From positions 2,660,762 through 2,724,761 of the forward strand of contig NC_056418.1 of the NCBI RefSeq assembly GCF_905147365.1: 64,000 nt of DNA, in the 5' to 3' direction. Each line of letters begins with the position of its first letter. Position 1 is the first letter of the stretch. A program made the position numbers and the translations under genes. This stretch comes from Aricia agestis (lineage: Eukaryota; Arthropoda; Insecta; Lepidoptera; Lycaenidae). Below are positions 11,501 through 24,900 of the stretch, in pieces. The notes beneath the pieces are model-generated. The model saw only the letters and a program-made list of their open reading frames with translations. It was not told the DNA's origin and searched no databases.

Positions 11501-12119
11501 AATAGCAGTTGTTAGTATGATATAAAATGAAGATTATTGTAATATCCTAGAGTAAATTCTTAAATATCGCTTCGTAGGTGTTATGTTGATAATGCCATAT
11601 TACTTTCCGATAACGTTAAAGAGAAAATGAGTATTATTTTTAGAGAAAAGTTATATCTTTTACTTAAGAGGTTGCGTGTCGGACTTAAAACCTTCGTTTA
11701 TTTAGACAATAAGGTAAAATGGATGTCTTAGTGCTTTTGTGTAAATTTTTTTGAATAATATATGTGGAAAAATTCATTGCGTTGTTTTTATGAATATTCA
11801 TATGTTTTTGAATGGATTATAATTCTTTACGACTCGTTAATTATGTCATAAAAAGTTTATGTTGCTATTTACATATTATGAGCGGTTCCTAAACGTGCAT
11901 AATTAGCTCAGATTTCCAAAATAGTCCCTGACACGTTGGATATTATTTTTATAGAGCTGTGTCGAGTAATTGCACATGTTTTCCAATTTGATTAGTTCCA
12001 TCCTTGTTTTAATGCTAATCGTGAATCGTGATAAGACTGTTTGTTTAAATAGTAGTGCAAATGGGGTTGGCTCAAACCAAGAAAAATGGCGTAAAATAAC
12101 ACGTCATACCTATTACCAT

Positions 12120-12230
12120 GGGCGTACCCAGGTTCTGAGCCGGGGGGGGGGGGGGGGGGGGGCACATTACCCAGGTTCTGGGCCAGGGGGGGCAAATCAG
12201 ATTTTTTATAAGCTAGGTGTTCATAAAGAA
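12120..12230. repeat. G-run repeat fragment
   Basis: The block GGGCGTACCCAGGTTCTG followed by a run of about 18 G and a second partial copy (CCAGGTTCTGGGCC) resembles the fragment at 19,865-19,930 (GGGCGTAGCCAGGATTCT with a G-run). It is a short dispersed repeat and not coding. Confidence 0.55.
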
Positions 12231-12611
12231 TAAAAAATTTATAATTTTTAGTTGTAAAAATATTGTTTTGCTAACAAATGGCAAAAATTCGTTTTAAGTA
12301 CTGTATAATATATGTACCGAGTCAGAGGAGTAGGCCCTAGCCTTAATGTAAAGAGAGGTGGTTTCCTTTCCATTCCATTTAGGGCTGCATTGAAGACTAC
12401 TGGACCGATTTTGATGAAAATTAATAGACTGTAGTATAGAGTTAGAATGGCCACGGATGAATACATTACTTCATCCAATTTGGATGTTTTCCAGCAGAAT
12501 TTCACCTTGTCGCACCACATGAAAAGAATTTTTATTTTCTCATTTTTACTTCGTCAATCTTTTCAATATCTATTTCAAATATTGTAAAATTTGTTTCACA
12601 AACTTGTTTGA

Positions 12612-12705
12612 ATTTTTGTAGACCTAATAAATAATATTATTATGGTTTTGGACGAGCATTGAAGTCCAAAACAATAATAATATTATTTATTAGGTCTACA
12701 AAAAT
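12612..12705. repeat. Hairpin, 41-bp arms
   Basis: Left arm ATTTTTGTAGACCTAATAAA... and right arm ending ...TTTATTAGGTCTACAAAAAT pair almost perfectly around a roughly 10-nt loop, with one mismatch beside the GGTTTTGGAC segment. It is a small foldback MITE or similar. It lies about 200 bp before the inferred first exon of the next gene. Confidence 0.8.
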
Positions 12706-12901
12706 GCATTCAAAACATAATAAGTACTTACCTACCTATTTCTTAAAAAAAAGTGACGTACTATTTGCTAGTTAGGCTGTCATCTTGAACTTTTCTATTT
12801 GTAGGAATTTTATTACCGTACTTATAGTATTTTTGTAAACAATGTTTCGTTACTTGGCTAAGTTTTGTTAGATCGATATAGTTTTGTTTTCGTAAGTAGG
12901 T

Positions 12902-15900
12902 ATGGGGTTAACCAGCAATACTGGACTTTTAGCCAGCGTGCAGGCTAAACATTCGGAAAGGCTTGTGAAGGTAAGCTAGAAGCTGGTTTAGCTTATTATT
13001 TAATACACAAGCTGTAGCCCTAAGAAGTTAAAGAGGAGTTAATTAAAACTTAAAAGCTGCTTAACCTGAACGCAGAAGGTGTTTTTGTTTCGTGATAGTT
13101 TTCTTACAGCTTGGTAACTTGGTAAGTCAAGATCATAAAGTTAATATTTCCGCTAGGTACCTATAGCCATATTATGTAATATGTATTAACTTTATGGTCA
13201 AGATATAAGTACAAGATGTTATGTAAGTAAGTGTAGGACAGTCATGATGACGAGGCATATTTTGAAATGTAAACAATACATTCAAATTTTTTGATATGGT
13301 GCTAATGCGACGCTAGGCGACAGCCCAGGGCGCCGCCGGATAAAAAGGGGCACTGAAGGCAAACAAAAGGGGCGCCAATTTTATTCAGCACTACCAGCAC
13401 CTTGGGCGCCAAAAAAATCTCGCCCAGGTGCTGGTAGTGCTAAAACCGGCACCTGTGCTAATGATATTGCTATATCATCTCCATAGGGGCGTGGTAGGAA
13501 AAAAATAAAAATTATACCTAGTACATAGTATAGCGATTGTTGAGACTGTGTGTTTAAGTTCCTCCTCTTCACTTTCGGCCACGGTAGACAATTACTGGCG
13601 ATTACGAACATATTCGTCTATTGCTCATGAGTCATGGCCGTGGTCATGGCCAACGCGACGCATTGTGCATGCTATGCACTACAGATGCAGCTTCAAAATC
13701 GCATGCATCATGATTCATGGCAGTGTTGCCAGACGGCCAACTCGGTTTCTCCCCAAGTGTTCCCCGAAATCCCCCCAAAATTCGGGATTTTAAGAAAAAT
13801 CCCCCCACAAATTATAAAAGAAAAATTTTGTTCATTATGAATGGGAATTTCACAAATGGATACGATGAATGTACACTATTTCTGCAATAGCGTCCAATCT
13901 TTATAGAATCAGCATCTTCGCGAGCTCCTTGATCATTTTTATGGTTCCGTAAGTCGTAACCAAAGGGTAAAAACGGGCCCATAGTACTTAGATTTCGCCG
14001 TCTGTTCCCAGATTTTTTCCTCCAACAATCCCCCCAAAAAATTGTTCCCCCCACTTTTCCCCCCATCACCTAAAAAAACCCCCAAATTTGGGGGGATTCC
14101 CCCCAATCTGGCATCACTGATTCATGGCCTAACGTAAAGAGACCGCATAAGAGTTGATGAATGGTCCCTAGACCCTATACCTACCGTTGTCCGTCGCGAA
14201 ATTTACCAGTTCATTAAAACGGTCACATTTCTATACATTTTTACTATAAGGTAGATACCTAACAAGCGATACGTTATACAATTTAGAGCGTCTTTCTATA
14301 CAAAAGACAGTCGCGCGTTAGCCTGTCTTTTGTAATTTGTATAGAAGTTGCGCTGTTGCCGCACTGCTTGCGACGTAATGTGAAGGCGCTCTTATGGAAA
14401 AAAAGGCCTGTCCAAAAAAAAGGTTCGCACATTACGAATTCGTAATGTGCGAACTTTTAACGAACTTTACCCCCTAGGAGCCAATCCAGCTATGCTGCGA
14501 GGTGTCCCCCGCGCCGTTCATCTTGCGTCCTTACGCGGGACTCTACAATCCCTTCTCCCACAACTGTTCAGTGCTCTGCAATCACCCAGCTGACACCACT
14601 GCCAAGGAGTACGTGAGGAGAGCTAAGGATGCTTGGGTATGTAGAAGTTCTGATGACTTCTAAACTAGTTATTGAAAAGTTAGACAAATGAGGGGTTGTT
14701 GGAAGCCTCCTATAATCTGAGCTCCTAATCGTCCTCTGGTTTAAAGGCTTTAGGACGTCACGTTAAAATGGCTATAGAGATAGTTTATAATTGTTTAAAT
14801 ACTTATTTTTTTTAAATGCAAAGGGACAATAATTACTTACCTACCTACCTAGTTTCTACTTCCTTTCTTTAATCGTGAAAGTTGTAAGTTTTGTTATACC
14901 TAAGCGTCTTATAAACAATATCGTGTAACTAGTGCGATAAAATCAATGGAAAATCTTGTAAACATTTACTTAATTTTTATTGGAAAAATATTATGATAAT
15001 GCCGCCTTTAATGCGCAATAAAAATTCAAAGCACACCAATATCGATGGAGCTCAGTATCACGTTATAAATTATGAATTTGTGTAAGTATAAAACTTGTAA
15101 TAGGCTAATATGAATAATATGTTATTTTAAATACTACTTACTCTATGCATATTTTAAGAGTAAGTCTAAGTACCATTACAAGTTTTTAATTACTTTAATG
15201 CAAATTTTTGATGCTCCGCAAAATTGAATTATGTACGCACGGAAACTGTTATCCGGAAGCATTTTTTTTTACTAATGTTTTTATGGAATATTCCGGCAAA
15301 CGACTATCATCACCTAAATCTTTTTTTTTTTTAACTTAACAGAATAATGTCCATGATAGTCTCAATCTCAATAGTCAATAAGTTCTAACTTCTACCTATC
15401 ATATCACTGTTGGATAATAAACTGTACAAAGGTTTACAATAATCAGGTGTAATTTATTTATGTTTTGTAGGTGGACGGCAAGGCGCACCATTTTCATGAA
15501 GACCTGTCGAAATTCGAAGACTGTGAGAAGGAGAAAACGCGGACACCTCACGACATTGTTACCGAGGACATGTTTAGAAGGTTCGTATATTGAATACCGA
15601 ATAAGCTGTATTAATAATCTTAAGATACAAGTTTGAAAAGAGAAGGCTAGATGAGCTTTGCTCGGTATTCGATAAAACACGAATAAAATTACATTTTCTA
15701 AAAATGGTTCCTAGCTAGATCGATTTATCGCCCCCGAAACGGGAATATATAGGTATACTAAATTTGATGAAAATCGTTGGAGCCGATTCTGAGATTCCAA
15801 TTATATATACAAGAATTGCTCGTTTAAAGATATAGATAAGATTTATACCTAATAGGTAAGTAGGAATGATTTTAGGGTAACGCGAACAAGCAAACACATT

Positions 15901-18900
15901 GCACACACACACAAACAAGCCTTTTGTCACAACTCACACGTATTAGCGCGACAGTCGACAGCATGCCAAAACGTTACAGAGTGGGTAATTTCTCATCTAG
16001 GACATCCATCAAAATGTTTCAATTTGGCATAATCCAGATACACGGAGACCGACTCGCGGCCGCTGACGCCCGCGCCGACGCTCGCGAGCGGCAAGTCGCG
16101 GGGCTCCCGCCGCTGCCTCACGCCCGACCAGCCGCTGCAGCGGACCGCCATCGTGCTCGACCTGCGCAGAAGCCACAGCCAGGTATATAAATATACAGGT
16201 TCTTTAGAGTCAGGACTCAGGAGGTAGAAAACAGGAGTTACTGCGGAGGCGAGCGACATCGGGAAAGACGGGCACGCAGCTAATAAGTCGCGGATGTGCA
16301 ACGAACGCGCCGCTCACTGGAGTGAGCGTTTCGTGGACAAAAAAACGTCTCGAAGACGTAATGACATAGCAACGTCCTGCCGCCTGCGCTTCGTAAACTC
16401 GCTGCAAACACGCGTTGAAATCGTTGCGAATCCGCCACGACTCCACGACGTCCTCGCTGTACAGTCGCGGCGTCTTCGCGACATATTCGCTGCGCTCGCT
16501 AACCGCTAGTATGATAACGGCCTTATGGTAACTGGTAAGTGGTTTTCTCAGCTTCATCGGCAACCTAAGCTTGAGAAATAAGGTTTTGCAAAAATATGAC
16601 ACGTAAGTTTTAATGACATAATATAATATTGATTATGGGCTATGGCTCAAACAAGACAATTAACCTAATACTTTTCACATCTTATTATATTCCCTATGTT
16701 CACTTCGTGATTTTCTACTACCAAAGCTAGTGAATAGCTTCGGTAGTACTTTCCTACGATGTTCTTTTTCTCAACATTCTTCTAGGAGACCCTCCACTAC
16801 CTATGGTATTATCTCTTTGACTCACGATATTGTCTATTCTTCCAGGAGACCCTTTACTACCGTGGCTACTCTGTCTCCGACGTGACCCACCACACCAGCA
16901 GCCCCACCAACGAGAGGTCACTACCCTCCCTCCACCTCTCTGACAACCGTCTGAAGCAATGCGAGCAACTGCCGCCGCTCGCTTCGCCCCTGGTACTCTC
17001 CAGACGGAGTACTAGGGAACCAGTCAGCGTTAGATCGGATAAGAAGGTACGTATTTAGAGGCGCAAGGCGTGGGCGATGTGGGCGAGTGTTAATAAAAAT
17101 TTGAGTAAAAAAACTTGTCTCACAACAAAACGTATGCCCACATTAAAAGGTCTTGCCCCGCTAGTCGCAACTGTATGCTACAAGGCACTATCAAAGAAGT
17201 TAAATAATTATAAGGCATAAGCAGATGGCGTAGGTACGCATTAATTTGGGCGCGTTATGTGAAACCCAGCTAAGTGCTAACAGATCACGATTCATGACTA
17301 ACATTGAATTGACATTACCATTTTACATTTACCACTAACCAGGCCAGAATATGACGCCGCTATCTGCGTAAAAATAAATTTCCTCGACATGTTATGGTAG
17401 GTACTTAATCACAGAAATGGTCCATTTCTGTGTACTTAATAGATATAATAGGTAAACAACTTTAATTTATTTTTCATTATAAAAATATACAGGGTGTAAC
17501 AAAACTAAGTGATAAATCTTTAGGGTGTGTATGGTTCCCTTATGTAGAGTTCACTGTGAAAGTAGCAGTGCTGAAAGACCAATTTTTTTTCACTTTTGTA
17601 TGGGCAAGCGCACCAGCGTCACGAGTTTTCCCATACAAAAGTAAAAAAAAAGTTCTTTGAGCGCTGCTACTTTTACAGTGAACTCTCTACGAGGAACACG
17701 TACACGCCCTTAAGTATTATTACTTAGTTTTGTTACACCCTGTATAAAACACAATTAATTTATAATAGGCAGCATCGATCGAAAAATCCATTCGCAGTCA
17801 ATGAGTATTATGAGGAGTCCTAATGAAATGATGCTACCTAAAAATTATGCTACTATTGGGTTCCAATTTAATGCATGGGTAAAAGTATAGAACCTAAGTC
17901 CTATATAACATAATTTTCAAATTAGGATCATTAATTTACAATAGATGTTTAGTTTAGCTCAATTAATTATTATTTAAAACAACAGTCAACAATTTAGAGG
18001 TATTACAATATATAATATCAAAATGTGAGGTCATGAGACCGGTTTCGTCGCGCCTCGAAGCGCAGTTTAGTTTTTAATTTTTATTAAATTATAAATACAT
18101 ATCTAATGACTGTGAATTAAATTAAGTTTTATAAATAGAAACCTTCTTTCTTTCGGTTAGGTAGGTAATAAGATCGTTGTTGGGAAATATTGCAGTCTAA
18201 AGTTTAAACCTACCTAGGTTTTTATCTTCACTTGATCCTAAAATTTGAAAAGTCGCCGTAATTTATTCCTGGATACAAACAAACCTGTCTTCCTTGAATC
18301 TTGAATCATGGTATCCCGTATCTCGATACCTATTACCTATCGATATCTAACTAGTCTGTCAAGAAAGTAAAGAAATTAAAAAGGGGCGACATCGTAGTGT
18401 CATCCCTTTCAAATCCATAGTACTTAATAGTTCCATGTTCAAATCAATCAAGAATCTTATGTTTTTTAAGTTTATTGAAATCAATCAATCTTTTATACGT
18501 GGGATTATCTTTTATACGTGGGATTATGGGATATCAAAATTTTTTATACGTGGGAGAGCCATGCTTCGGCACGAATGGGCCAGCTCGACCGGAGAAATAC
18601 CACGTTCTCACAGAAAACCGGCGTGAAACAGCGCTTGTGCTGTGTTTCGCCGAGTGAGTGAGTTTACCGGAGGCCCAATCCCCTACCCTATTCCCTTCCC
18701 TACCCTCTCCAATTCCCTTCCCATCCCTACCCTCCCTATTACCCTATTCCCTCTTAAAAGGCCGGCAACGCACCTGCTGCTCTTCTGATGCTGCGAGTGT
18801 CCATGGGCGACGGAAGTTGCTTTCCATCAGGTGACCCGTTTGCTCGTTTGCCCCCTTATTTCATAAAAAAAAAAACTGAAAAAAGGGATGACACTACGAT

Positions 18901-21900
18901 GTTGCCACTTTTTAATTTCTTCACTTTTTTGACAGAATATAGCGGCTTAAGCGCGGAGAGGTAACACACAGACAGAAAGACAAACTTTCTCGTTCATTAT
19001 AATAAAAGTATAGGTACCTGATATGATATTGATCTATTCAACATATTTAATGTAGCTTCCACTGGGATATCAACTACTACAAGAACTAACGAAGCGTTGA
19101 TAGATAGTAAGATAATGTCGATAAATTAGTTTCGTATGCAAAGTACAAACTCGTAAGTAGTCCGTTACATATTTAGACGTACCATACACGGTTAACTCAC
19201 TAGTAAGAAATAAAACAAATTGGCAATAAATTACACGAGTTTATTACACATTTAAATTTAAAATAATATGTTGTAATCTCAAGTAAATAATACCAAAATA
19301 AAAGTTATATAATTACTTAAATTGTTTAGTTTTATGTGCAAGTGTTTAAAAAAATAGAAACGCAATTCTAAAATTAGATTTTGGAACATGTTATATATAT
19401 TTTTTAATCATGATGCCAGTGATTTCGACGACAAAGCTATTACAAAGGAAGAAAGAGGTGAAAAGGGAAATAAACAGAATAAACAAGTCCCTAGAGAGCA
19501 TTCGGACGAAAAGGAAACCTTTCCTCGCCCCGCCTGTAGTAGAACAATGCACGTGCACCATCATGCACGTCACGAAGATCGTTATAAATTACGCGCCAAA
19601 GAATCGAAAACGCGGCGGTTCGAATATAATTCTGTCTATGACGTCATGGGGAAGCACTGGCCAGGAGAAAAGAATAAGATTACCCAGCGTGAAGCTCGCC
19701 AAGAAGTTTGCTAAGAAGGAAATGTTGTACGACAGTGCAGAGTTCATTAAAAAGTTAGAGGTACTTATACGAAAAGACTTTTATTGCGCGGGAAACGTAC
19801 ATTTTTCGCAACAAAATCTATCGTACCTAAGTCCTCTTTGAGAATGAAAAGAATTTGCATACCAAACATCACGGGCGTAGCCAGGATTCTATATAGGGGG
19901 AGGCATAGGTCTTTGGGGGGGGGAGTAGGAGAGAGAAAAATATGAGCTAGCGAACTGGGATTTAATGCAACTCTATCCATGTCTCTCCGCACCACGCTTA
20001 GGCCGCGTTTTCACTGAAGCGGAGCGGAGCTTAGCGGTGCCCGAATTGGCCAATCGTGCTATTCCAACGGAATGACAGCGAAGATTTCGAGCATGGTGAT
20101 TGGTCAATTCGGCACCGCTAAGCACCGCTCCGTTCCGCTCCGCTTCAGTGGAAACGCAGCCTTAGGTATGAAACTCGTGAGCATTAGCAACCGGTCGCTC
20201 TTGCCCTGCCCATACCTCGCTATGCCCATGCCAAACATCAAAATCGGTTCAGCGGTTGAAGTGTGAAGAGGTAACAGACAGACACACTTTCGCATTTATA
20301 ATATTAGTGTGAATTCCTTATTATACACACAATATAATAATGTACTAGGTACATAGCTTAAAGCAGGCGGCGTCCTAGCATGGCGGCAGACTTCGTACAT
20401 TAATTTTAGCGTGGGAGAGCCATGAATGGGCCGGCTCGACCGGAGAAATACCATGTTCCCACAGAAAACCGGCGTGAAACAGCGCTTGCGCTGTGTTTTG
20501 CCGAGTGACTGAGTTTACCGGAGGCCCAATCCCCTACCCTATTTCCTTCCCTACCCTCCTCTTTTCCCTTCCCTTCCCATCCCTACCCTCCCCTATTACC
20601 CTATTCCCTCTTGAAAGGCCGGCAATGTACCTGCAGTTGTGATGCTGCGAATGTCCATGGGCGACGGAAGTTGCTTTCCATTTTTTTTTATGAAATAAGG
20701 GGGTCAAACGAGCAAACGGGTCACCTGATGGAAAGCAACGTCCATCAGGTGGACCCGTTTGCTCGTTTGCTCCCTTATTTCATTAAAAAAAACAGAGGCG
20801 GCGAAATTAAAGTGGCCTATAAGTACTCATTAAAATATAAATCCAGCCCTGCCTAAAAGTTTATTAGCTGTTACAAACAATACGGTATCTGTTCCAGAAC
20901 CAACTGAAAGCGTTGAACATAGGAAAGGAGAAGAAACCCAAGAAGACAGAAGCGCCAGCGTCGCAGAGATCCAGGAGCGACAAGGATGCTAATGGATCTG
21001 AGCCTATTGATAACCCAGATGATAGCGGTCTGTTCTTTACATATTTTGAGTCATATACAGGGTGTAACAAAACTAAGTGATAATACTTTAGGGTGTGTAT
21101 ATGTGTCTCTTATAATAGAGTTCACTGCAAAAGTAGCGGCGCTGAAAGAGCAATGTTTTTCACTTTTGTAATGGGGAAACTCGCGACGCTGGGACGCTTG
21201 CTTAAAGTTGTAACAAAACTAAGTTATAATACTTTAGGGCGTGTATGTGTCTCTTGCATAGAGTTCACTGTGAAAGTTGCAGCTCTGAAAGAGCAATTTT
21301 TTTTGTGATTTGTATGAGTATTGAGTAAGCGCCGCGCGTCATGAATTTCTCCATACAAAGGTGAAAAAAGAAGTTACTCTGTCAGCGCTGCTACTTTCAC
21401 AGCGAACTCTGTTTAAGGGACCCGTGCAGGCGTGCACACCCTAAAGTATTATCACTGAAATTTTGTCACACCCTTTAATAAATATTATTTATTATTATAC
21501 CTAGTTATAAATTGATAATACAGTCAAAATATTTATTAATAAAACATCTTGCAGGCGAAGTCCGGCGTCGCGGCAAGCGGCGCCGCAAGGTGCGCGGCGG
21601 CAGCGACCGGCTAACGTCAGCCGGGCTAGCGGCGCAGGCGCAGCAAGACCCTGAAACACAGGTTAGTAGAATAGAATAGAAAATTCTTTATCCCACCAAA
21701 AACATTTTCATGTAAAAATGTTGCCAAGATGAGAACATAACATTATAGTTCGCCGTGTCAAAAAGTAGTGAGATCTCATGTAGAGCCATGTTTCTAACCT
21801 TACATACTCAGCCCTTAATCTAAAAACCTTAATTTTACACTAAAGCGCGGCAAAATATGTGATAATAATATAATGTGTCAGCCGTACGAGAAGAATCTAA

Positions 21901-24900
21901 AAACTCTACACATTAGTCAAAATCGGCGTCTTGGCCATTTTGTTATTCATCGTGCTATGGGCTTTGAACTTAATAATATATACTTTTCTGTTGTACTTAC
22001 TAACTTTTATTTTAAAATAAAAAATATATCTCTTAATAACATAGTGTATACATGCCGCTGCAGGGATGCTAACTCATACGAATCACAAAAAAAAAATTGC
22101 TCTTTCGGCACTTTTTTGTGATATTTCAGCAGTGAACTCAATAATATAAGGTTAACTCCACAGTGACACATACGCACCCGCCTAGAGTATTATTACTTTG
22201 TTATGTTACACCATGTATATTATTCCCTCAGGTTGCCGGCATAGACACGGACTCCCGCAACCACAGTTCCCGTGGCTCCATAGCCCCGCCCCCCGACACG
22301 CCCCTTCTGCCCCTCATCAAATCAGCGCCGCGCAAGACCGACTCGTTCCTGGACGACGAAATACTGAAATATCTGCATAGAGAAGTGGATGAGGAGGCGA
22401 TTGAGACGGAGTTTGATACGAAGGTATGCCTGTCTTTACTATAGTATTTAAAGCTAGATCTATCTCTTTCTTAAAGAGTAAGCTAGAATATTAAGTAACG
22501 CGTAGGACTGACTCGTTCCTGGATGATGAAATACTGAAGTATCTGCACAGAGAAGTGGATGAAGAGGCGATTTTTTATACACATAAATAATTATAATATT
22601 TGACATAGATACTCAATGAAAACTTTGTAAGTAATATAATATAGAATAATGTAATTGTACTTTGACAATAATAATAATTTGCATGCCTCAGATAGGCTAG
22701 AATAAGTTGCACCTCCTGTATTATAATTTGTAACATCTTTTTACCTACTTGTTCTGCAAATAAATGATTTGATTTGATTTTTTTTTAATGGGGGCAAACG
22801 AGCAAACGGGTCACCTGATGGAAAGCAACTTCCGTCGCCCATGGACACTCGCCGCATCAGAAGAGCTGCAAGTGCGTTGCAGGCCTTTTAAGAGGGAACA
22901 GGGTAATAGGAGAGGGTAAGGAAAGGAAGGGAAGGGAATAGAGGAGGGTAGAGAAGGGAAGGGAATAGGGGAGGGTAGGGAAGGGGATTGGGCGATTAAG
23001 AAGGAGTTTCATACCTTTAAAGGTCTGTCTCTTTCTAGTTTAAACGAAAAATAGCGCTGTCTCTTTCTAGTTTCAACGGATAACAGGAAAATCTCGATTT
23101 TCTCTGTAAAATTGTAATTAGCCTTACACTTAGTGTCAGCGCAGACAGAACGGAGCGCAGCAAAGAGGATATTATTAACGCACTTGAAAATAAACTTTAA
23201 AATTAGTAAGCTAAAGTGCATCCACTATAATGACATTTATCGATAGCATCATCATAAGCACAACACTAGTGGAAAATTCTAGAAGGCGGCACTCGCTTAT
23301 GACGTCAGAAGCGGTCGTCTTTTTCCGACCGTGGCGCAGGGTGTGCTGACAACATTCGTTTCTAAACAATGCAGGCTAGGGATGGGGATCGTCAATTCAA
23401 TCACTGACATTTTTATACTATATTTATTATAAATTAAGTAAAACAAACACGTTTATTTGTTTTATAATAAATTAGTTAGTAAAAACAGAAATGTTTTAAT
23501 TTATGTGGATTTTTGTATCAGTAAATCATTGCTTATGTCCGGTCCCTTTTTTTTTTTTTTTTTTTTTTTTCGTTGGGGAAATGCTATTACGCATCCCCGG
23601 CGGTCTGGGGATGACTACCGGGGTATGTGGGACTCCCCAGGGCGGTGAGGCCGCGCCCGGGCAACTGTCGGATTTTTTCGACTCGGGCGTTGGACATCAA
23701 TACGCTTTTCTAAGAATATTTTCGGTAATTTATTTAACTTTAGACATTATTTTTAGGTCTTCTAATTAAGAAACTAAAGTGTAATCAATTGTAAATGATT
23801 AATTCGTTAACTATTTATCAAGTATTAACATTATTTTAATATAATACAGTGCTATCAAACAAAAAAGACAGATTAACCGTGGTCGTAAATATCCGACCTT
23901 GGCGAAATGGGCACGAAAACATTTGTCGGATTATTCCGACCTTGGCGGCTAAAGGGTTAATGCTTAAACTTTACAAAAATGCTCGCGGGATCTCGAGAAT
24001 ACGCGGGGATCCCTTATCGCACTTTAGTGTAATAGTTTTAAAGTTTATTTTTAAGTGCGTAAATTTAAGTGCGTAAATAAAATCCTCTCCGCTGCACTCC
24101 ATTCTGTCTGCGCTGACCCTTATTTGTTTTTATCGACTTCAAAATGAGGAGGTTATATATTAATGTTATTTTTCTTCCAGCGTCGCTACGTGCTGCAAGA
24201 GGCGTTGCGTACGCGGCCGCAGCGGGCGCGCACGCGTGACCTCCTGCGTGCGGGGGGTCTAGGAGGTCTAGCGGAGGGTCTGGGGATTCTAGGGGAGCAG
24301 GGGGTCTCCGGGCTGGGGGAGTGGCTGCACGTGCCGCGCGTGTTCTCCCGCAGGAACGCGCGGTTCACTCTGCCCATTGATACCAACGCGCTAGCAGGTG
24401 AGTTGGGACTGAGTTGTGCGGGGGGTCAAGGGGGGTTTTAGCGGGCAGTTTGGGGGAGCAGGGGGTCTCCGGGCTGGGAGACTGGCTGCACGTTTAATTG
24501 CACCCTGTATAATAGCGCAAAATCGTGCTGCGGCTCAATTTGGAACTAATTCCATCTCAACGGCTTTTCCCACTTCTGAGTCCTGACAGCTATACTAGCG
24601 CACGATTGTGCTGCGGCTCAATTTAGAACTAATTACTAATCAGACTCGTAAATCAAAATCGTATCAGTTTCGGGGGTAACGCTGCTGATTTGTTCCAAAT
24701 TGTGCCGCAGCACGATTGTGCGCTGGTATATAATTGTCGGAAGTAGCAAAAGATGTTGACGTCGAGTTCATTGATCATTGGATTATTGATTCTGTCGTAA
24801 GTAAGACAGCAGGCTTAAATTCCGTTTCAGACATAACGCCGATGCAGTTCGCGGCGCGGTACGTGAGCATACAGAAGTCGAAGCGGCTGCTCTACCTCAC

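Noticed and set aside
16210..16602. 130-codon antisense frame and 71-codon sense frame in a CpG-rich intronic block
   Set aside because: Both strands are open because of base composition; no splice context and no recognisable protein.
19388..19714. Alternative frame across exon 6 of the unnamed gene (108 codons)
   Set aside because: It hits a stop before the donor at 19760 and does not connect in phase to the exon at 20898; the other frame does.
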